From: Saprospiraceae bacterium
GTDB taxonomy: Bacteria; Bacteroidota; Bacteroidia; Chitinophagales; Saprospiraceae
DNA: 43,472 bases
Direction of reading: 5' to 3'
Assembly (NCBI GenBank): GCA_013140975.1
Contig: JABFRV010000111.1
Location: forward strand, 1 to 43,472
Shown here: in pieces, positions 10,233 to 19,200 of the stretch
How positions within the stretch are numbered: the first letter of the stretch is position 1
Layout of the letters: each line of letters begins with the position of its first letter
The notes under the pieces: generated by a model
Seen by the model: only the letters and a program-made list of their open reading frames with translations
What the model was told of the DNA's origin: nothing
Database searches by the model: none
Made by a program: the position numbers and the translations under genes

Positions 10233-13200
10233 TTACTCAATTACAATCATTTTATTGGTCTTAGTCTGAGAATGATAGTCTACCTGATAATAATAGATAC
10301 CAGCATGCAGTAATTGATCTCGATTAATTATCCAATCATTATAAGATTTAGCTAATTCTCTCGTCTCTTTATAAAAAACTTTGCCATTGATATCATATAT
10401 TGTCATTTGAACCTCTCCGGCCTGAGGAAGGATAATACCAACTGAGGTTGTGTTCTTCCAAGGATTAGGCTCATTTTGCAAAATAATCATTTCATCACCT
10501 TGACCATTGAAAGTTCTCAATTGAACCTTACCTTCCTCGCCAATTTTATCAACACACAATGCTGTTGTTAATTTCGAAGATATCCTGACTACATCACTTA
10601 CCTTACCGGAAACTTTTGATTTTATCCGTAGCGTAAATAAATTGTTTTGCCTGGAGGAATTTGTTCCATTCCAACTTACTGAAATAATTCCTTTATGCAA
10701 ATTCGCCGTGTTAAAATGATCTTCACTAATTCCGATCTCTGTATTTCCCTGAACACCAATAATTTCAACCAGTGATGGATCCATTTCAATCGTAAATTGA
10801 AATCCTTGCAATTCTGATATATTGTCGCAAATAAAACTGAGTTCCTTAATTTCTTCTTTGTTGAGTTGGATGTTTTCAACTGCCAAATCCATGCTTATTG
10901 CACTTCTCGTTTTAATACCACTATTAGCTCCTCTGGTTTTGGCATTATTATTTAAATCACCTACTTTTATGCCAATAAAATTAGTAGCCACATCATTATT
11001 CAAATTTGTGATTTCAAATGTTTCAGGAAATGATTCCTTTAACGCATTTTCTACTGAATTAAATGAATATTGACTTAGAACAAATCTCCAGCTCGTATTT
11101 TTATCTACTGAATTGATTGAACCTAAAATTAATTTTCTTAACTCGGCTATGTCTGCTGAAGTAATTGTTCCACTCTTATTTACATCCGCTGCAATCATCT
11201 GGTAAGGCGAAGTAAAAGTTTCTTTGCCTAATATATGTTTTTGAATTCTGACAATATCCGCTGTACTAATTCCATTTAACCAATCTTCATTATGAAATGG
11301 TCGAATGATATATGAACCACCTGTTGGCATGTTCGGAAAACTATATTCTCCCTCATAATTGGTTTTACTTGCGACCAATTGTGAGTTATCCAAATTCACA
11401 TCAACATACTCTACTTTTTCATTACTTAGAGAATGTAATAAACCTGAAACATTCACTGTAGCTCTGCCAGGACATCTTGGATCTTGTTGCGGATTATCAT
11501 TTATTATGATTATTGTTTTCACAAATGAGGTATTCCCTTGTGGATCAGTTACCCACAGTTCCACATTTCGCGGACCAATACTATCACATGTATATACCCG
11601 GCGAATATCATTGGTATCACTACTAAAACTAAACTTTATTGGATATCCGCAATTATGATTTGAGCCTGCATCTAAATCAGAAGCCCATATAATTGCCATT
11701 TTGGTATCTGGCGCTCCATCTCCATTTGTATCCATTCCGGTTAATCCTATCGCAAGATCTTTATGAGAATATGCAGTCGGTGGTTTGCAATTTAATAAAT
11801 TTAACTGTGACTGACATGTTGCAGTATTACCACATCTGTCTTCGACTTCCCACTTAATAATATGTCGCCCTAATGGCCAGGTTCCAGAAGCAACAGGATT
11901 GCCTATCGCAGCATAATTAATATCAAAAGTACCATCACTATTTAAATCTATCTTATATCTAAATAATAACTCGGCGCTATTCGTACAGAAATCTTGTGCC
12001 GCAATACTCAGTGTAACAGGAATCGGACGACATTCAACATCATATGAACATATTGTTGTATCGCGACATGCTTTTGTTATTACAGGATCAATAGTATTGT
12101 TAACCTTAATAATCTGCGTATCTCTGAAGATAACGATATTATTAAGTCTATCACGGTAGCACCAATCTATAACTTTCCACTCACGGAATATTTTATAACA
12201 AGGATCTCCGGGAACTGTAGATGAGAATATATGATCTTCATAATCCATTCCTACAAGACTGCATTCATCATCAAAGAAAGTAGGAACATTATATGGCGCT
12301 GATAATAATTCTGGTCTTAACAAACCAGGATCACAAATATTCGTAGTCTCAAAATCTTCCGGCCAATTAATACTTAATTCTGACATCGGAAAATGATTAT
12401 CAATTCTAATATGCTGGTAGCAAGAATCGGATGCTCCTTGTTGATCACGAGCAATAAACTTTCTGATAATCAATCCCATTCCACATTGATTCATCCCACT
12501 TGTATCAATATCTTCTAAGATTTCAAGACCACAATTGTCATATGCGACTCCATCAAAAGGATGGCCATAAATCTCATACCAGTATCTTGGGTCGATAACT
12601 ATTGTATCTCTCATTGACTCTTCTCTTGCAACTCTACCAAACGAATTGCCAAGATTATTTAAATCAATACTGAATCTACAATCTATGTCTATATGTGGAG
12701 GGCACTTAATTTTAGGTTGGTTCTTATCTTGAACCTCTACTGTTACCATACAGATTGCTTCATTACCTGCTTTATCTATTACTTTTAAAGCAACCATGAT
12801 CATCTTACCTACATCCTCACAGCAGAATCCTACTTCAGGACCCCAGTCGTCTTCTCCAAATAGTTCACAAGCATCCCTATCCATTCTTCGCACTTCAAAA
12901 TGATGAAGTCCACATTCGTCAAAACTTCCGTCATCAAAAACTTCTGCAGGAATCCAATTATACCCTGCAAGATTAATGGATACCACTGTTCTTCTATCGC
13001 ATACAGCAATTGGTTCAGTATCATCTGCAACAGTAACGATTAATGTATCTTCCGTTACGTTATAACATTTGTCATACACTCTGTAAAATACTGAATCTAT
13101 ACCTACCGGTAATTGTGCAAGTCCACCATTCTTATTAATCAATGTACCTCCAGGATAAATAACATCATATCTAAAGATATCATGACACAAATCTGTTGCT

Positions 13201-15968
13201 TCAATTGGAGGAAGATTCACATTCGCATAGCAACCTTTATGCCCCGTAGTTGCATTAAAGTTATAAGGCACATGTGTAATTTCCGGACCTACATTATCTC
13301 TAACCAAGATAAGTTGAACCTGGCTTCTTGTGATTTCTGTATTACACCACCATTCTCTAATTGTCCATGTTCTCATTATCTTACGAACACAACCAATCTC
13401 GCCTAGATCATAATCACTATATCCAACCCAAAGGTGACATTCGATTAACATTGTTGGATTTGAAACTGAAATATATTGACCTTCGCTTATAAAATATGGA
13501 TATCCAGTTACAGATGGATGAGGATGACCGTTTCCATCAACTTCAAATTTATCAGAACATAAGACTTCAGAATCATCTAACGGAAGGAATATATCACCAG
13601 CTTTTATTCTTTCAACAAGAATAGTATCTGTACACTCTGTTTCATTTCCAATATCATCCGTAATTTTGATATTTCTATATACTCTTTTAAGATACTCTTC
13701 ATCACAATCAAGATGTTCTGTTATATCTCCCGAAGCAGTTACGGTATATCTGCTACAATCATATCCAGTATATTTTAATGGCAAGTCGTGAGCAAATCTG
13801 TAACAGTCAATTGTATCTGATCCACAAATTAAAGACGGAGCTAATTTATCTTCAATTAATACTTCAGACCAGCATGAATTACCAGTAGTCGTATCTGTTA
13901 CGGTTGCTATTACTTTTTTATTTAACCAATGTGTATCAACCGGATTAGTAACAGGATGATTATAATGAGAAAGTTTAACTTCAAAAACATCATAACAATT
14001 ATATTCACCTGTCAATAACATTGCAGGAGTGATTAACGCTGTACAATTGGCATCTAAGGATACATTGATATTCTTGCAACTTAGTTGAGTTGATCCTAAA
14101 ACATTAACTGTGAAGGAACAAGTTGCAGTCTGCCCAAAAGCATCTTCAACTTCATAAACATTAGTTGTAATTCCAGGTGGAAATTCTCCACCTGAAGGAA
14201 TACCAGAAATCAATTTCGTTTGTAAACCATTCTCAAATTCTATTATATGTCTTCTAAATAATAAGGAAGGAGAATCCCACCATGTACCAGTAATTGAAAA
14301 ATCTAAAAACCAAACATACTGTCCCGGGACTATACCTGGTTGTCCTACACCCCAATTCGCATAAGAAAAAGGCTCTTCCGTTGTCCATTTAAATTGATTC
14401 AGCATAGGGGAATAACGGAGCCCCATCCAGTATTGATTTGATCCTAATCCATTTCCGGGAGCAAGCGGGTTTACAAATGGAATATTAGATAAAAGAAAAT
14501 TATTTTCTGCTGCATCAGCGACTGTAACAAGATGACCACCAAGTTGAGCAGCTATGTTATTCGCATCGAGCCAATGCAAGTGATTGGCTACCCCGGGAGG
14601 CGAAATGAAATATGAATTTCCATTGTGTATTCCAATAAACTGATAACCCATAATTTCCAAATTCGTATTTGGGCAATTATCTTCTGCAGTTACATTGTAA
14701 CAAAATACTCGATCACAATCCATTGTATCCAATAAGATAGTCATATTATCCGGGCAATCAATAGTAGGCGGAGTATCAGTTACAGTAACATTTATTACAC
14801 AAGTAGCAGTATTTCCTCCACAATCTGTAGCTAAAAACTGTACTTGATGTTCTCCAACCGGAAATGGATCCCCATCATTAAGCCCCGGAGCTGAGTTTGA
14901 TTTTGGCCCCATTGTCTGTACAATAGTAAAGTTCTTATAAATAAAATTATTTGCAACTAATATAGTAGCGGAGCCAGCATTATTTGATTGTACCCAAAAA
15001 CAAAATACATCTCCGGCATTTACATTTATCGTAACTGCTCCAGAAGCAGTAGATGCAAGTACATTTGGAGTTAAGTTTGTAACATTACCATTGACAGTAT
15101 AATAAGCACGATCAACAGTTCCAAATGCACCTATACCAGTCTTTCTAACATTATATGAAAAACTAAAAGTTCCGCTACAATTAAAAGTATGGCAAACCAT
15201 GGCATCTGAATTTGATACTAATCCACCGGATGCTCCTCCTTGAGATCCACGTATTCTTAAACTATCAGGTGCAAAAAAGTTAAACATAGGAGTACCTTGT
15301 CCTGTAGCAGAAGTAGTCCATAAAGCTGGATTCAATTCATTTATCAATCCATTATCACAGCGCGAACAAAAATCAAAGTAATCTGGTATAAGATATAAAA
15401 AAGTATCACAAGTCAATTCACTTTCCAATGCAATTGTAAAACTTCTGGAACAATCGAGATCAGGTACTTGTGTATCTTGCAGATTAAATATCCAACGAAT
15501 TGTATCTCCAACACATTCTCCAATATCAATATCCCCTCCATTATCTGTATCAACCCAAGGAATCCATGAAATAGTGACACTACCAGGTATTAAAGGATTG
15601 ATTATTCTAGCAGTAGCTAAATTAGGAGGTACAAAATTGGCAACCAGAGTCTGACAATTGTTACAGTATGAACTCAGAGTTGCATTGTCGGTTTGAATAA
15701 TTTGATATAATCTTGTCTGAACTCCACCCGCTATTTCTGCAAACGGGCTAGTAATTCCAATGTTGTTATCAAAATTCCCACAAAGGCTAAGAGTAATAAC
15801 GTCAGTGATTCCATCATTGACATTAGAGTGCTGAGTACCATTTAACTCTGTCAGCACAATTGGTAAGACACTGGGAGCATTGCACACTTGTGCTTGCATT
15901 GCAATGTCAGTGGTTAGATAAGCGATTAAGATAAAAAGTAGCTTACTTAGCGAAGTAATAGTTTTCAT
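10233..15968 (-). CDS. Giant secreted surface protein with C-type lectin-like head and shared T9SS tail
   Basis: 1911 residues with a signal peptide (MKTITSLSKLLFILIAY..., cleaved near QAQ). The head contains a jelly-roll-like unit (about 15380-14930), an HYR-like unit (PFPVGEHQVQFLATDCGGN, TPPTIDCPDNMT; about 14900-14690), and a C-type lectin-like domain (about 14660-14220; HWLDANNIAAQLGGHLVTV, YWMGLRY, FSYANWGVGQPG, WWD). The lectin lacks a clear EPN/QPD plus WND calcium site, so sugar binding is not certain. From about 14090 on is the constant Cys-rich tail, then carboxypeptidase-regulatory-like, dockerin-like (about 11300-11110; DVNKSGTITSADIAELRKL) and cohesin-like (about 10890-10520) domains and a type A T9SS CTD (NEPNPW... 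to IVIE). Expected location is the cell surface. It appears to be monocistronic, with its own promoter and terminator. A surface adhesin role is inference. Confidence 0.9.
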   Translation of the reverse strand: MKTITSLSKLLFILIAYLTTDIAMQAQVCNAPSVLPIVLTELNGTQHSNVNDGITDVITLSLCGNFDNNIGITSPFAEIAGGVQTRLYQIIQTDNATLSSYCNNCQTLVANFVPPNLATARIINPLIPGSVTISWIPWVDTDNGGDIDIGECVGDTIRWIFNLQDTQVPDLDCSRSFTIALESELTCDTFLYLIPDYFDFCSRCDNGLINELNPALWTTSATGQGTPMFNFFAPDSLRIRGSQGGASGGLVSNSDAMVCHTFNCSGTFSFSYNVRKTGIGAFGTVDRAYYTVNGNVTNLTPNVLASTASGAVTINVNAGDVFCFWVQSNNAGSATILVANNFIYKNFTIVQTMGPKSNSAPGLNDGDPFPVGEHQVQFLATDCGGNTATCVINVTVTDTPPTIDCPDNMTILLDTMDCDRVFCYNVTAEDNCPNTNLEIMGYQFIGIHNGNSYFISPPGVANHLHWLDANNIAAQLGGHLVTVADAAENNFLLSNIPFVNPLAPGNGLGSNQYWMGLRYSPMLNQFKWTTEEPFSYANWGVGQPGIVPGQYVWFLDFSITGTWWDSPSLLFRRHIIEFENGLQTKLISGIPSGGEFPPGITTNVYEVEDAFGQTATCSFTVNVLGSTQLSCKNINVSLDANCTALITPAMLLTGEYNCYDVFEVKLSHYNHPVTNPVDTHWLNKKVIATVTDTTTGNSCWSEVLIEDKLAPSLICGSDTIDCYRFAHDLPLKYTGYDCSRYTVTASGDITEHLDCDEEYLKRVYRNIKITDDIGNETECTDTILVERIKAGDIFLPLDDSEVLCSDKFEVDGNGHPHPSVTGYPYFISEGQYISVSNPTMLIECHLWVGYSDYDLGEIGCVRKIMRTWTIREWWCNTEITRSQVQLILVRDNVGPEITHVPYNFNATTGHKGCYANVNLPPIEATDLCHDIFRYDVIYPGGTLINKNGGLAQLPVGIDSVFYRVYDKCYNVTEDTLIVTVADDTEPIAVCDRRTVVSINLAGYNWIPAEVFDDGSFDECGLHHFEVRRMDRDACELFGEDDWGPEVGFCCEDVGKMIMVALKVIDKAGNEAICMVTVEVQDKNQPKIKCPPHIDIDCRFSIDLNNLGNSFGRVAREESMRDTIVIDPRYWYEIYGHPFDGVAYDNCGLEILEDIDTSGMNQCGMGLIIRKFIARDQQGASDSCYQHIRIDNHFPMSELSINWPEDFETTNICDPGLLRPELLSAPYNVPTFFDDECSLVGMDYEDHIFSSTVPGDPCYKIFREWKVIDWCYRDRLNNIVIFRDTQIIKVNNTIDPVITKACRDTTICSYDVECRPIPVTLSIAAQDFCTNSAELLFRYKIDLNSDGTFDINYAAIGNPVASGTWPLGRHIIKWEVEDRCGNTATCQSQLNLLNCKPPTAYSHKDLAIGLTGMDTNGDGAPDTKMAIIWASDLDAGSNHNCGYPIKFSFSSDTNDIRRVYTCDSIGPRNVELWVTDPQGNTSFVKTIIIINDNPQQDPRCPGRATVNVSGLLHSLSNEKVEYVDVNLDNSQLVASKTNYEGEYSFPNMPTGGSYIIRPFHNEDWLNGISTADIVRIQKHILGKETFTSPYQMIAADVNKSGTITSADIAELRKLILGSINSVDKNTSWRFVLSQYSFNSVENALKESFPETFEITNLNNDVATNFIGIKVGDLNNNAKTRGANSGIKTRSAISMDLAVENIQLNKEEIKELSFICDNISELQGFQFTIEMDPSLVEIIGVQGNTEIGISEDHFNTANLHKGIISVSWNGTNSSRQNNLFTLRIKSKVSGKVSDVVRISSKLTTALCVDKIGEEGKVQLRTFNGQGDEMIILQNEPNPWKNTTSVGIILPQAGEVQMTIYDINGKVFYKETRELAKSYNDWIINRDQLLHAGIYYYQVDYHSQTKTNKMIVIE
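10489..12635 (-). repeat. Perfect 2147-bp repeat, copy A (partner at 16530-18676)
   Basis: Compared line by line with the stretch 6041 bp further on, I find no mismatch from 10489 to 12635. The first differences are at 10488 (c versus t, Met/Ile in the protein) and at 12636 (a versus t). Immediately outside, the copies differ by several percent. This lies wholly inside the tail-coding region. Confidence 0.9.
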
Positions 15969-16050
15969 GTCAATTTTTTAGTAATGAAAATTGTCGCTAA
16001 ATACGCTTAGTCGTAAAGAAGAGTGATTTCTTGGGAATAAGAATCAGATG

Positions 16051-16082
16051 CAAAAATATGTTAACAATACGTATTATACAAA
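16051..16082 (-). promoter_or_regulatory. Promoter of the lectin-headed surface protein gene
   Basis: On the minus strand a TTTG (16082-16079) is followed, after 20 nt, by TATTTTTG (16058-16051), fitting the Bacteroidota TTTG-N19/20-TAnnTTTG promoter. The -7 box starts 83 nt from the start codon. The paralogous gene has its own TAnnTTTG at exactly the same distance, which supports the call. The 305-bp gap 15969-16273 holds this promoter, the leader and the terminator of the next gene, and nothing else that I can see. Confidence 0.6.
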
Positions 16083-16164
16083 TTTTTATACGAATTTTTT
16101 CCAAATTGTCAAATAATTCTTCAAATCCAATTCAGAATTATCAATATTTTTCAATTCGATAAAT

Positions 16165-16205
16165 AAGTAAAAGAGGAACTTGAAGTATCAGATTCCTCTT
16201 TACTT
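16165..16205 (-). terminator. Intrinsic terminator of the third giant surface gene
   Basis: AAGTAAAAGAGGAA pairs with TTCCTCTTTACTT around a 14-nt loop, with one bulged A. It lies about 70-110 bp past the stop codon and shares the GAGGAA/TTCCTC core with the terminator at 10143-10178, showing that the duplication included the 3' end. Confidence 0.65.
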
Positions 16206-16273
16206 AAAAACTCTTCGCTTAATATACTTATATAATTCTCTATAGAATAATTTACTTATTATTTATTTTAAAA

Positions 16274-19200
16274 TTATTCAAGGACTATCATTTTATTCGT
16301 CTTTGTCTGAGAATGATAGTCTACCTGATAATAATAGATGCCTGAATGTGGTAATTGATCACGATTAATGATCCAATCATTATAAGATTTAGCTAATTCT
16401 CTCGTCTCTTTATAAAAAACTTTGCCATTGATATCATATATTGTCATTTGCACCTCTCCTGCCTGTGGAAGAATAATACCAACTGAGGTTGTGTTCTTCC
16501 AAGGATTAGGCTCATTTTGCAAAATAATTATTTCATCACCTTGACCATTGAAAGTTCTCAATTGAACCTTACCTTCCTCGCCAATTTTATCAACACACAA
16601 TGCTGTTGTTAATTTCGAAGATATCCTGACTACATCACTTACCTTACCGGAAACTTTTGATTTTATCCGTAGCGTAAATAAATTGTTTTGCCTGGAGGAA
16701 TTTGTTCCATTCCAACTTACTGAAATAATTCCTTTATGCAAATTCGCCGTGTTAAAATGATCTTCACTAATTCCGATCTCTGTATTTCCCTGAACACCAA
16801 TAATTTCAACCAGTGATGGATCCATTTCAATCGTAAATTGAAATCCTTGCAATTCTGATATATTGTCGCAAATAAAACTGAGTTCCTTAATTTCTTCTTT
16901 GTTGAGTTGGATGTTTTCAACTGCCAAATCCATGCTTATTGCACTTCTCGTTTTAATACCACTATTAGCTCCTCTGGTTTTGGCATTATTATTTAAATCA
17001 CCTACTTTTATGCCAATAAAATTAGTAGCCACATCATTATTCAAATTTGTGATTTCAAATGTTTCAGGAAATGATTCCTTTAACGCATTTTCTACTGAAT
17101 TAAATGAATATTGACTTAGAACAAATCTCCAGCTCGTATTTTTATCTACTGAATTGATTGAACCTAAAATTAATTTTCTTAACTCGGCTATGTCTGCTGA
17201 AGTAATTGTTCCACTCTTATTTACATCCGCTGCAATCATCTGGTAAGGCGAAGTAAAAGTTTCTTTGCCTAATATATGTTTTTGAATTCTGACAATATCC
17301 GCTGTACTAATTCCATTTAACCAATCTTCATTATGAAATGGTCGAATGATATATGAACCACCTGTTGGCATGTTCGGAAAACTATATTCTCCCTCATAAT
17401 TGGTTTTACTTGCGACCAATTGTGAGTTATCCAAATTCACATCAACATACTCTACTTTTTCATTACTTAGAGAATGTAATAAACCTGAAACATTCACTGT
17501 AGCTCTGCCAGGACATCTTGGATCTTGTTGCGGATTATCATTTATTATGATTATTGTTTTCACAAATGAGGTATTCCCTTGTGGATCAGTTACCCACAGT
17601 TCCACATTTCGCGGACCAATACTATCACATGTATATACCCGGCGAATATCATTGGTATCACTACTAAAACTAAACTTTATTGGATATCCGCAATTATGAT
17701 TTGAGCCTGCATCTAAATCAGAAGCCCATATAATTGCCATTTTGGTATCTGGCGCTCCATCTCCATTTGTATCCATTCCGGTTAATCCTATCGCAAGATC
17801 TTTATGAGAATATGCAGTCGGTGGTTTGCAATTTAATAAATTTAACTGTGACTGACATGTTGCAGTATTACCACATCTGTCTTCGACTTCCCACTTAATA
17901 ATATGTCGCCCTAATGGCCAGGTTCCAGAAGCAACAGGATTGCCTATCGCAGCATAATTAATATCAAAAGTACCATCACTATTTAAATCTATCTTATATC
18001 TAAATAATAACTCGGCGCTATTCGTACAGAAATCTTGTGCCGCAATACTCAGTGTAACAGGAATCGGACGACATTCAACATCATATGAACATATTGTTGT
18101 ATCGCGACATGCTTTTGTTATTACAGGATCAATAGTATTGTTAACCTTAATAATCTGCGTATCTCTGAAGATAACGATATTATTAAGTCTATCACGGTAG
18201 CACCAATCTATAACTTTCCACTCACGGAATATTTTATAACAAGGATCTCCGGGAACTGTAGATGAGAATATATGATCTTCATAATCCATTCCTACAAGAC
18301 TGCATTCATCATCAAAGAAAGTAGGAACATTATATGGCGCTGATAATAATTCTGGTCTTAACAAACCAGGATCACAAATATTCGTAGTCTCAAAATCTTC
18401 CGGCCAATTAATACTTAATTCTGACATCGGAAAATGATTATCAATTCTAATATGCTGGTAGCAAGAATCGGATGCTCCTTGTTGATCACGAGCAATAAAC
18501 TTTCTGATAATCAATCCCATTCCACATTGATTCATCCCACTTGTATCAATATCTTCTAAGATTTCAAGACCACAATTGTCATATGCGACTCCATCAAAAG
18601 GATGGCCATAAATCTCATACCAGTATCTTGGGTCGATAACTATTGTATCTCTCATTGACTCTTCTCTTGCAACTCTTCCAAACGAATTACCAAGGTTATT
18701 TAAATCAATACCAAATCTACAATCTATGTCTATATGTGGAGGGCATTTAATTTTAGGCTGGTTCTTATCTTGAACCTCTACTGTTACCATACAGATTGCT
18801 TCATTGCCTGCTTTATCAATTAATTTTAAAGCAACCATGATCATCTTACCTATATCCTCGCAGCAGAATCCTACTTCAGGGCCCCAATTATCTTCTCCTA
18901 CATTTCCACATGCATTACTATCCATTCTTCGCACTTCAAAATGATGAAGTCCACATTCGTCAAAACTTCCGTCATCAAAAACTTCTGCAGGAATCCAATT
19001 ATACCCTGCAAGATTAATGGATACTACTGTCCTCCTATCGCATACAGCAACTGGTTCAGTATCATCTGCAACAGTAACGATTAATGTATCTTCCGTTACG
19101 TTATAACATTTGTCATACACTCTGTAAAATACTGAATCTATACCTACCGGTAATTGTGCAAGTCCACCATTTTTATTAATCAATGTACCTCCAGGATAAA

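Noticed and set aside
10676-17699. Short ORFs duplicated in both copies of the tail (for example 10822-11073 and 16863-17114; 11359-11658 and 17400-17699)
   Set aside because: They are antisense or out-of-frame readings of the same identical DNA inside the giant genes; the duplication of the DNA fully explains their conservation.
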